DNA of 5,878 nt from Chloroflexota bacterium (GTDB taxonomy: Bacteria; Chloroflexota; Anaerolineae; Promineifilales; Promineifilaceae): the NCBI GenBank assembly GCA_020353135.1, contig CP070688.1, positions 3,748,142 through 3,754,019 of the forward strand. Reading direction: 5' to 3'. Below, one piece after another: positions 1-5,733 of the stretch. Within the stretch, counting starts at the first letter, position 1, and every line of letters starts with the position of its first letter. Below the pieces are notes generated by a model. That model worked only from the letters and a program-made list of their open reading frames with translations. It was not told the origin of the DNA and ran no database searches. Made by a program: the position numbers and the translations under genes.

Positions 1-2424
1 GATCGTCATCGCCTGATTTAAACCGGGGCGTAAATGGAAGAAATTGTCTTCCACTTGTAGATGGTCGCCGGCCGTTTCCAACCATACCCACAGGGCCGGT
101 TTGGTTGACGAGAGTTCAACCCGGTAGCGGTCGGCCTCCATCTGCTCGACATGCCAATCGATCCCTGGTTCCTCCAAGGACAGATGCTTGGGCCGAGCGA
201 AGAGAGCCAGGTTCTGGGAGACAATCTGCCCGTCGACATGAAGCGCCAGCCAGACGAGCAGGTTGCGCCGGCCGAACTCGTCCAGGATCTGACCCAGATC
301 TAGCGTGGTCAGGGCCGTATTCTGATTGGCCGGGAAGACGGCCGTTTCCTCGCCGCGGGCCACCTTTTCCCCCTTTACCGTCGTCACTTCCCAACGAACA
401 TCGCCGGTTACAACATCGCGTCGTTCATTGGTGACGTGAACGGCGACCGCGCCCGTTTCTGTATCGACGACGGCCGAAATCAGCAGCGGAGCGTAAAAGT
501 GGCCGGCCATGTAGTGCAACGCCTTCCAGCGGCCGTCATAGTCGAGCGACGACCAGCTGGCGACCGGCCAACAATCGTTGAGCTGCCAGTAGAGCGTACC
601 CATGCCGCGGGGCATGGTCCGTCGCCAGTGCTCCACAGCGTGTTTGACGGCCATACCTTGCAAAATCTGGCTGAGCCACAGCGACATGTCAAAGGAAGTT
701 GGCAGCCGAAACCAGTCCAGCAAGTAGTGCATGATGGTTCCATTGCCGCGGGGATGGCGCTGGTGATACTCCATAATATAGCTGGTGATGTTCCTATCTT
801 CCGGCTCAGCGAAAGTGCGGACCATCTTCGGCTCCGGAAAGGATTGGAAGCCGAATTCACTGTTAAAACGATGGAAGCAGGTGTAATAATATTCAAAGGG
901 CTTCATGCCGTGCCATACTTCCCAAATATGGGCATCGCCCCAACGGGGATCGTTCCATTCGCGGCGGTCGTCATGGGGCGTGTGGGGGCTGCCGGGCCAA
1001 TAGGCGGTCTCTGGGTCCAATTCGTTTACCAGTTCCGGCAGTAGCTGGTCGAACAGCTTGCCGTAATCGTCCCAGCTCATGGCCCACTCGGTCCACTTGT
1101 CGTAGACCAGGCCCTGTTCCAACTCGTTGTTGCCGCACCACAGGGCCAGGCAGGCGTGGTGCCGCAGGCGGCGAATGTTGTCCCGCGCTTCCTGGGCCAC
1201 GTCGGCCATGAAGCTTTTGTCGAAGGTAGGGTACGTAGCGCAAGAAAACATGAAGTCCTGCCAGATGCAGATGCCCAATTGGTCGCACAATTCGTAGAAG
1301 ATGGGCTGCTCGTAAATGCCCCCACCCCAAACGCGCAGCATATTCATATGGGCGCCGGCGGCCGCTTCCAACAAGCGCGCATAATGGCTATCGTTCAGCC
1401 GGGTGACGAAGGAATCGGCCGGGATCCAGTTGGCGCCCTTGGCGAAGAAAGGCACGCCGTTGCAGGCGAAGTGGAAGCTCTCGCCCCATTCATCGTCCTG
1501 CCGGATGAGCTCCAGGGTGCGCAAACCGATCTTCGTCTGCCAGGTATCGAGCGGCCGGTCGTGATCGTCGACCAGGGTAACCGAGATGGTGTAGAGCGGC
1601 TGCTGGCCAAGCCCGTTGGGCCACCACAGTTCGGGATCGTCGACGACCACTTTGACCTCGGCTGTCCCGCCGTCCAGCGTCACCCTTTGCCGGTCGATTT
1701 CCTCTCCGTCCAGCATGACCCGGCAGCCGGCCGATAACTGGTCGACCGCCGGTAAGTCGCCGGACGACAGGTCGGCACTGATAGTGCAAGTCAACGTCAC
1801 CTGGCCAGCCTGGGAATGGTCCTGCCGGATGTGCACGTCGGCCAGCCTGGCCTGGCTGAAGGCCAGCAATTGAATATCCCGCCAGATGCCGCTAGTCACC
1901 AATTGCGGTCCCCAATCCCAACCAAAATGGCACTGAGCCTTGCGCACGTAGTTACCGCCGGGCAGCTTGTGGGTGTCGGTGCTCCAACTGTGAATATAGC
2001 GCTCGGCCAACTTCTCCTGGCCAATTCGCAGCGCCGAATCGAAGCGGATGGCGATTTCATTCTCGCCCGGCCGTAAGAGCGAGCGTACATCAAATTCCCA
2101 GCTCCGAAACATATTGGCCGTCCGGCCGATTTCGGCGCCATTGAGCCAGATGGTCGCCATGGTGTCCAGGCCATCGCATTGCAGCAGCACCTGGTCATGG
2201 GCCAGCAATTCGGCCGGGACCGTGAAGGCGCGCCGGTAGAGCCAGTCGGCCTCGCCCACCCACAACACCTGCTTTTCATTGTCGCGGTAAAAGGGATCGG
2301 GGATGACGCCGGCCGCCATCAGATCAGTGTGAATACAGCCGGGCACGGTGGCGTCTAGCCAATCTGAATCCGCCCGGTTGGCCTGTTTGACCTGCCAGGC
2401 GCCGTTTAAGGTAACTTTTTCCAT
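1..2424 (-). CDS. Beta-mannosidase, glycoside hydrolase family 2 (3' end cut by window edge)
   Basis: Retaining exo-beta-mannosidase (EC 3.2.1.25 expected) that releases terminal beta-linked mannose from manno-oligosaccharides. There is no signal peptide (N-terminus MEKVTLNGAWQVKQ), so it is probably cytoplasmic. Read directly: an N-terminal sugar-binding jelly-roll with the family signature HFGWDWGP at residues 166-173; an Ig-like domain at about 190-300; and a TIM barrel with RVWGGGIYE (364-372), WQDFMFSC (388-395), WCGNNE (429-434) and SEFG (522-525). By family knowledge, Glu434 is the acid/base and Glu523 the nucleophile. YWQLNDCWP follows at 612-620, then further beta-sandwich domains. 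The 808 codons are open, with no in-frame stop down to base 1. The usual length is about 820-860 residues, so only a short tip is missing. The ATG at 2424 is preferred because of an upstream GGAGA and the family-like N-terminus. A GTG at 2451 would add nine residues, and an in-frame stop lies just beyond it. Family assignment is very secure; exact substrate is not. Confidence 0.95.
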   Translation of the reverse strand, partial: MEKVTLNGAWQVKQANRADSDWLDATVPGCIHTDLMAAGVIPDPFYRDNEKQVLWVGEADWLYRRAFTVPAELLAHDQVLLQCDGLDTMATIWLNGAEIGRTANMFRSWEFDVRSLLRPGENEIAIRFDSALRIGQEKLAERYIHSWSTDTHKLPGGNYVRKAQCHFGWDWGPQLVTSGIWRDIQLLAFSQARLADVHIRQDHSQAGQVTLTCTISADLSSGDLPAVDQLSAGCRVMLDGEEIDRQRVTLDGGTAEVKVVVDDPELWWPNGLGQQPLYTISVTLVDDHDRPLDTWQTKIGLRTLELIRQDDEWGESFHFACNGVPFFAKGANWIPADSFVTRLNDSHYARLLEAAAGAHMNMLRVWGGGIYEQPIFYELCDQLGICIWQDFMFSCATYPTFDKSFMADVAQEARDNIRRLRHHACLALWCGNNELEQGLVYDKWTEWAMSWDDYGKLFDQLLPELVNELDPETAYWPGSPHTPHDDRREWNDPRWGDAHIWEVWHGMKPFEYYYTCFHRFNSEFGFQSFPEPKMVRTFAEPEDRNITSYIMEYHQRHPRGNGTIMHYLLDWFRLPTSFDMSLWLSQILQGMAVKHAVEHWRRTMPRGMGTLYWQLNDCWPVASWSSLDYDGRWKALHYMAGHFYAPLLISAVVDTETGAVAVHVTNERRDVVTGDVRWEVTTVKGEKVARGEETAVFPANQNTALTTLDLGQILDEFGRRNLLVWLALHVDGQIVSQNLALFARPKHLSLEEPGIDWHVEQMEADRYRVELSSTKPALWVWLETAGDHLQVEDNFFHLRPGLNQAMTI

Positions 2425-2434
2425 GTTTGTGCCG

Positions 2435-2439
2435 TCTCC
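2435..2439 (-). promoter_or_regulatory. Ribosome binding site of the beta-mannosidase
   Basis: Read on the minus strand, this is GGAGA, ending 10 bases before the ATG at 2424. The spacing is slightly long but acceptable. It supports the ATG over the in-frame GTG at 2451, which lies upstream of this site. Confidence 0.5.
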
Positions 2440-2451
2440 AAATGTGTTCAC

Positions 2452-2484
2452 GATAGAGTTTCACGTTACGGAGATAATTCTATC
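2452..2484. repeat. Imperfect 9-bp inverted repeat in the divergent promoter region (operator candidate)
   Basis: GATAGAGTT at 2452-2460 and AATTCTATC at 2476-2484 are inverted copies matching at 8 of 9 positions, with the outer six (GATAGA/TCTATC) perfect. Their centres are 24 bp apart. The right arm overlaps the candidate -10 of the mannosidase promoter, and the left arm lies just downstream of its predicted start. Three copies of TCACG (2448, 2461, 2483) occur in the same stretch. This layout would suit a regulator controlling the mannosidase; the identity of any such protein is unknown. Confidence 0.35.
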
Positions 2485-2503
2485 ACGACCGGGGTTTAGC
2501 CAA
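2477..2503 (-). promoter_or_regulatory. Candidate promoter of the beta-mannosidase (extended -10)
   Basis: On the minus strand TGATAGAAT (2485-2477) is an extended -10: the TGn element followed by TAGAAT, which matches TATAAT at 5 of 6 positions. A weak -35-like TTGGCT (2503-2498, 4 of 6) lies 15 bases upstream, shorter than the ideal 17, so the TGn element would carry most of the recognition. The expected start is near 2470, giving a leader of about 46 bases. It was found by eye; no transcript data are available. Confidence 0.4.
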
Positions 2504-2595
2504 AGGCATAATACGACGGTGACGACCTGCGCGAGATCGTTTCCCACCCCGGTTTGTGAAGGCATCCACCGTGGCTGCCGAGCAGCCATTACTCC

Positions 2596-2604
2596 TGCTA
2601 TAAT
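2596..2604 (+). promoter_or_regulatory. Extended -10 promoter of the MalT-like regulator (leaderless start)
   Basis: TGCTATAAT is a perfect TGn plus TATAAT. The last T (2604) is followed by six bases and then the GTG start codon at 2611, so the usual start distance puts the first transcribed base on or next to the G of GTG. No Shine-Dalgarno-like purine run lies between the -10 and the start codon, which fits a leaderless mRNA. No good -35 is visible at the standard distance (TGCCGA at 2576-2581), as is common for extended -10 promoters. Confidence 0.6.
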
Positions 2605-2610
2605 GTCAGC

Positions 2611-5412
2611 GTGACCGCCGCGCTGCTGCAGACGAAACTTTATCTCCCTATTCCGCGGCCGGATCGGGTGCCGCGCCCCCGGCTGACCGAGGCCCTGGAT
2701 GCCGTCCTGCAGCCGGGCGGCAAGGTGGTCCTGGTCTCCGCGCCGGCCGGTTCGGGCAAGACCACTCTCGTCGCCGCCTGGCTCCAGGAACAGGGCCAAC
2801 CGGACGTTTCTTCGCCCAACTCAGTACCTATCTTTGAACCCTGTTGGCTGTCGCTAGACGAGGGCGACAACGATCTAGCCCGTTTCCTGGTCTACCTGGT
2901 GGCCGCCCTGGAGCGCGTCGCGCCGGGCCTGGGCGAAGGGGCGCTGAGCCTGTTGCGCGGACCGCAACAACCGCCGGCCGAGAGTTTCATGACCGCGCTC
3001 ATCAACGACATCCTGGCCTTGACCCAGGAAGAAGCAGCCCCAGGAAGGATCCTGGTCTTGGTCTTGGATGACTACCACCTCATTCACAGCCAGGACGTCC
3101 ACCAGATCGTGACCTTTCTGCTCGATCACTTGCCGGAGAAGATGCGCCTGGTCCTGGTTTCCCGGACCGAACCGCCCCTGCCGCTGGCCAGGCTGCGCGG
3201 CCGAGGCCACTTGGTCACCCTGGATGGCGGCGATCTGCGCTTCACCGACGAGGAAGCGCGCCTCTTCCTCAACCGGGTGATGGGCCTGGATCTGAGCCAG
3301 GATGAAGCGGCCGCCCTGGCGACCAGGACCGAAGGGTGGATCGCCGGGCTACAGATGGCGGCGCTGGCCCTGGGCGCCCAACGCCCCGCCGAGCAAATAG
3401 CTTCTGGCCGGCCGGCCAAAGCGGGGACCGATCAGGTCGCCGGCACCCGTTTCATCATGGACTATCTGCTGCAGGAAGTGCTCCAGAGCCAGCCGGCCGA
3501 TTTGCAGACCTTTCTCCTGCATACGGCGATCCTCGACCGCCTCAATGGCCCGCTATGCGACGCGGTGACCGGCCGGGAGGACAGCCAGGCCACCCTGGTC
3601 GAGTTGGAACGGCGCAACCTGTTTCTCTTCCCCATGGACCAGGAGGAACGCTGGTACCGGTACCATCATCTGTTTTCCGAACTGCTCCGCCGGCGCCTCG
3701 ACCAGACCGAGCCCGAAGCGCTGACCGGCCTTCACCAACGGGCCAGCGCCTGGTACCGGGCCAACGGCTTCATGAGCGAAGCCATCGGCCATGCCCTAGC
3801 GGCCGGCAATGAAGAGGAAGCGGCCGACCTGGTAGCAGCGGCGGCCGACCCGGCGCTCATGGGCGGCCAGTTTCAGACGGTGTTGGACTGGCTGCGCCAA
3901 TTGCCCGATGGCGCAGTTCAGAGGCGACCGAGGTTGGGCTTTTATCAGGCCTTCCTGATGGTGCTGGACAGTCGGCCTATGGCAGAGATTGAAGTAATCT
4001 TGCGGGCGGCCGAGGAAGCGGCAACCGGCGATTCAGTCAACGGCGACGCGGCGCCGGCCAAGGCTGAAGCCATGCTGATCCGGGCGGTCCTGGCTATGCT
4101 GACAGGAGATCTGCAAACCGGCGCTGATCTATCGCAACGGGCCATGGCGTTGTTGCCTGAAGACGCGCCTTTCCTGCATAGCCTTGCCCTGCGCAATCTT
4201 GCCAGCGTCTACTCGATGACCGGCGAGGTAGCCGCGGCCGGCGAAGCGCTGACGGAGGCGGTGACCATGGCTGAGAACACGGGCGATAAGACGAGCCACG
4301 TGCTAACCCTCTACAGTCTGGCCCGGGTCTGCATTCTGCAGGGACGGCTGTACGCCGCCCGTGAGTATAACGAGCGCGCCCTATCTGTCGGGCGAGATAG
4401 GCGCGGCCGGCCGCTGCCTATCGTAGCCCGAGTACTGACTTCTCTGGCCGATATTAAGCGCGAATGGAATGAGCTGAATGAGGCGGGTCGCCTGGCCAAG
4501 GATGGCATCGAACTAACCAAGCAGGGATTTGCCTTCTGGGGTATTGGCGGGTTCATCGTTCTGGCCCTGGTCCGGCAAGCGGAAGGCGAGGTGGTCGCCG
4601 CCCAGGCGGCTATGGACGCTGCTCGCGAGCTGGCCATCCGCTTTGACGCGACCGATTTGGACGATCGATCCGTCGAACTGTTCCAGGCCCGCATATGGCT
4701 GGCTCAAGGGGATGTCGAAGCGACCGGCCGCTGGGCAGCGCGTCTGAAAGACGGCGGTGCAGGCGTGACGCCGCGGTCACGGCAACAGGGGCAAATAGCC
4801 GGCTGGTACGTGGTTCACGAATCGGAGCAGATTCACCTGGCCCGCTTGCGCCTGGCCCAGGGCCGTCCGGAAGCAGCCCGGCGCCTGTTGGCAGGGCTGC
4901 GGCCGCCGGCCGCGAGCCACGGGCGTACGGGCACTGTTATTGCCATCGACCTGTTGCTGGCGCTGACCTGGCAAGCGATGGGCGATCTGGCTCATGCGCT
5001 CGACACCCTGGAAGGAACGATGGCTCTGGCCGAGCCGGAAGGCTACATCCGGATATTTCTCGACGAAGGGCCGGCTATGGCCGCCCTGTTGAGACAGATC
5101 CCACCAGATAGCGCCGTCGCCGCCTATGCCCGGCGGCTGCTGGCCGCTTTCGAGCCGGCCGAAACGAAAGTCGGCGCCAGGTCCGAGATAGTTGACGTCG
5201 CCGGCCAGGCTCTGCCCGATCCAATCAGCGAGCGAGAAATGGACGTGCTACGCCTGCTGCCTAGCCACCTGACCAGCACCGAAATAGCGGCCGAACTGAA
5301 CATTTCGCCCAACACCGCCCGCTTCCACATCAAGAATATCTACAGCAAATTAAACGCCCACAACCGGGCCGAAGCCGTCGCCCAGGCCCGGCAACTGAAC
5401 CTGCTTAAATAG
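2611..5412 (+). CDS. MalT-like STAND ATPase transcriptional regulator with C-terminal LuxR HTH
   Basis: Predicted cytoplasmic ATP-dependent transcription activator of 933 residues; E. coli MalT has about 900. The N-terminus (LLQTKLYLPIPRP) is the usual opening of this family. The NOD/ATPase part has a P-loop APAGSGKTT (44-52), a Walker B-like stretch LVLVLDDYH (148-156) and the conserved LVSRTEPPLPLARLR (182-196) and EGWIAGLQMAAL (241-252). The arm segment contains YRYHHLFSELLRRRL (349-363). Residues about 400-860 are alanine-rich helical repeats of the TPR type, the expected inducer-sensing and oligomerisation part. The C-terminal LuxR/GerE HTH (871-933) has ISEREMDVLRLL and then TEIAAELNISPNTARFHIK. 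Its turn reads PSHLTSTEIA where many family members have AxGxSNxEIA. The GTG start is supported by the family N-terminus and the promoter position; no ribosome binding site is seen. It is divergent from the beta-mannosidase, which is a plausible but unproven target. The inducer cannot be read from sequence. Confidence 0.95.
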   Translation: MTAALLQTKLYLPIPRPDRVPRPRLTEALDAVLQPGGKVVLVSAPAGSGKTTLVAAWLQEQGQPDVSSPNSVPIFEPCWLSLDEGDNDLARFLVYLVAALERVAPGLGEGALSLLRGPQQPPAESFMTALINDILALTQEEAAPGRILVLVLDDYHLIHSQDVHQIVTFLLDHLPEKMRLVLVSRTEPPLPLARLRGRGHLVTLDGGDLRFTDEEARLFLNRVMGLDLSQDEAAALATRTEGWIAGLQMAALALGAQRPAEQIASGRPAKAGTDQVAGTRFIMDYLLQEVLQSQPADLQTFLLHTAILDRLNGPLCDAVTGREDSQATLVELERRNLFLFPMDQEERWYRYHHLFSELLRRRLDQTEPEALTGLHQRASAWYRANGFMSEAIGHALAAGNEEEAADLVAAAADPALMGGQFQTVLDWLRQLPDGAVQRRPRLGFYQAFLMVLDSRPMAEIEVILRAAEEAATGDSVNGDAAPAKAEAMLIRAVLAMLTGDLQTGADLSQRAMALLPEDAPFLHSLALRNLASVYSMTGEVAAAGEALTEAVTMAENTGDKTSHVLTLYSLARVCILQGRLYAAREYNERALSVGRDRRGRPLPIVARVLTSLADIKREWNELNEAGRLAKDGIELTKQGFAFWGIGGFIVLALVRQAEGEVVAAQAAMDAARELAIRFDATDLDDRSVELFQARIWLAQGDVEATGRWAARLKDGGAGVTPRSRQQGQIAGWYVVHESEQIHLARLRLAQGRPEAARRLLAGLRPPAASHGRTGTVIAIDLLLALTWQAMGDLAHALDTLEGTMALAEPEGYIRIFLDEGPAMAALLRQIPPDSAVAAYARRLLAAFEPAETKVGARSEIVDVAGQALPDPISEREMDVLRLLPSHLTSTEIAAELNISPNTARFHIKNIYSKLNAHNRAEAVAQARQLNLLK

Positions 5413-5460
5413 AAATCGACATGATTAACAAGATGGCCAGGATTTCATAACTCCCCCCCA

Positions 5461-5510
5461 AGTTCCCGTCAGTTCCCAGGAGTTCCTCCCAGTTCCTAGA
5501 AGTTCTCCTC
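5461..5510. repeat. Five tandem 10-bp repeats, consensus AGTTCCYNNN
   Basis: Five consecutive units start at 5461, 5471, 5481, 5491 and 5501: AGTTCCCGTC, AGTTCCCAGG, AGTTCCTCCC, AGTTCCTAGA and AGTTCTCCTC. AGTTC is invariant, position 6 is C in four of five, position 7 is always C or T, and the last three bases vary. An AG at 5511 starts a possible sixth, decayed unit. The period is close to one DNA helical turn, so the AGTTC cores would lie on one face of the duplex. The array begins 48 bases after the stop of the regulator and follows a run of seven Cs (5453-5459). It could be a protein-binding array or a degenerate microsatellite. Confidence 0.8.
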
Positions 5511-5560
5511 AGCCCCTCTTCGCCTCAGCGCCAACGGCCCACCCACCCCAACCACCTATT
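5511..5560 (+). terminator. C-rich, G-poor tract: possible Rho-dependent termination region
   Basis: No stem-loop followed by a T run is visible after the regulator stop at 5412, so an intrinsic terminator is not supported. These 50 bases contain 27 C and only 6 G on the transcribed strand, and the preceding 60 bases are also pyrimidine-rich. Unstructured C-rich, G-poor RNA is the known preference of Rho loading sites. The strand and location suit termination of the regulator transcript, but the call rests on composition only. Confidence 0.25.
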
Positions 5561-5599
5561 CTGCGTGGCGACAAACCACCCACCTGGGGCCTAAAGTGG

Positions 5600-5695
5600 C
5601 AGCATGATTTGTTGTCACCCGTCAGGACGGTGACTTGCTGAGCGATAGGTAACCTCTGGACCGATGCATCCGCACCAGGCGGAGGATCGTCAGAG
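5600..5695 (+). promoter_or_regulatory. Potential structured RNA leader upstream of the MFS transporter
   Basis: Two potential hairpins lie ahead of the transporter. The first pairs GTCACC (5614-5619) with GGTGAC (5629-5634) around a 9-base loop, with an outer helix CAGCA (5600-5604) to TGCTG (5636-5640). The second is long and interrupted: CTCTG (5654-5658) with CAGAG (5691-5695), CGAT (5662-5665) with ATCG (5686-5689), and TCCGC (5669-5673) with GCGGA (5679-5683), closing on loop ACCAG. That is 14 pairs with two small internal loops. It matches no riboswitch class I can confirm. No promoter was convincingly located, so whether the whole region is transcribed with the gene is unknown. Confidence 0.35.
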
Positions 5696-5699
5696 CGGA

Positions 5700-5724
5700 C
5701 TCCAAGTTCAGCGCGACCATGGAG
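5700..5724 (+). promoter_or_regulatory. Possible hairpin masking the transporter ribosome binding site
   Basis: CTCCA (5700-5704) is complementary to TGGAG (5720-5724), which includes the first four bases of the GGAGGT ribosome binding site. The stem is 5 bp with a 15-base loop, so it is weak alone. It lies directly after the long hairpin ending at 5695, where a leader switch would be expected to act on translation. Confidence 0.25.
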
Positions 5725-5726
5725 GT
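5721..5726 (+). promoter_or_regulatory. Ribosome binding site of the MFS transporter
   Basis: GGAGGT is a near-consensus Shine-Dalgarno sequence ending 7 bases before the ATG at 5734. It decides the start: an in-frame ATG at 5719 overlaps this site and has no ribosome binding site of its own. Confidence 0.8.
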
Positions 5727-5733
5727 AAGAACA

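Noticed and set aside
436..1044. Open reading frame of 202 codons on the plus strand
   Set aside because: It is the exact codon-register mirror of the beta-mannosidase on the minus strand. It is open because that gene rarely uses TTA, CTA or TCA. The opposite strand carries the full set of GH2 motifs, and this frame shows no recognisable domain.
1156..1737. Open reading frame of 193 codons on the plus strand
   Set aside because: It is also in the mirrored codon register of the beta-mannosidase (codons starting at positions 1 mod 3) and overlaps the catalytic barrel region. It has no ribosome binding site and no recognisable motif.
2507..2512. CATAAT as an alternative -10 for the regulator
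   Set aside because: It matches TATAAT at 5 of 6 but has no -35 or TGn element, while the perfect TGCTATAAT at 2596-2604 is better and well placed.
3406..3417. Self-complementary run of three GGCC units
   Set aside because: It lies in coding sequence for Gly-Arg-Pro-Ala, and GGCC/CCGG strings are frequent throughout the window. It reflects genome-wide base composition rather than a site.
3336..3812. Open reading frame of 158 codons on the plus strand within the regulator
   Set aside because: It is a proline/arginine-rich out-of-frame product of GC-rich coding sequence, wholly inside the MalT-like gene, whose own frame carries the conserved motifs throughout.
5484..5489. GGAGGA (minus strand), and again at 5681-5686 (plus strand), as MalT boxes
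   Set aside because: A six-base purine string is expected by chance and also looks like a Shine-Dalgarno sequence. The two copies are in opposite orientation and 190 bases apart, unlike a MalT box cluster.
5618..5634. Resemblance of CCGTCAGGACGG to part of a guanidine-III riboswitch
   Set aside because: Only a short string is similar; the rest of the pseudoknot consensus is not found around it. It is kept as an unassigned leader structure instead.
5663..5670. Palindrome GATGCATC in the transporter leader
   Set aside because: It is only 8 bp, and its bases are better used in the longer hairpin 5654-5695. There is no sign that it is an operator.
5719..5733. Earlier in-frame ATG for the transporter
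   Set aside because: It overlaps the GGAGGT that serves the ATG at 5734 and has no Shine-Dalgarno sequence of its own. The five extra residues add nothing family-like.
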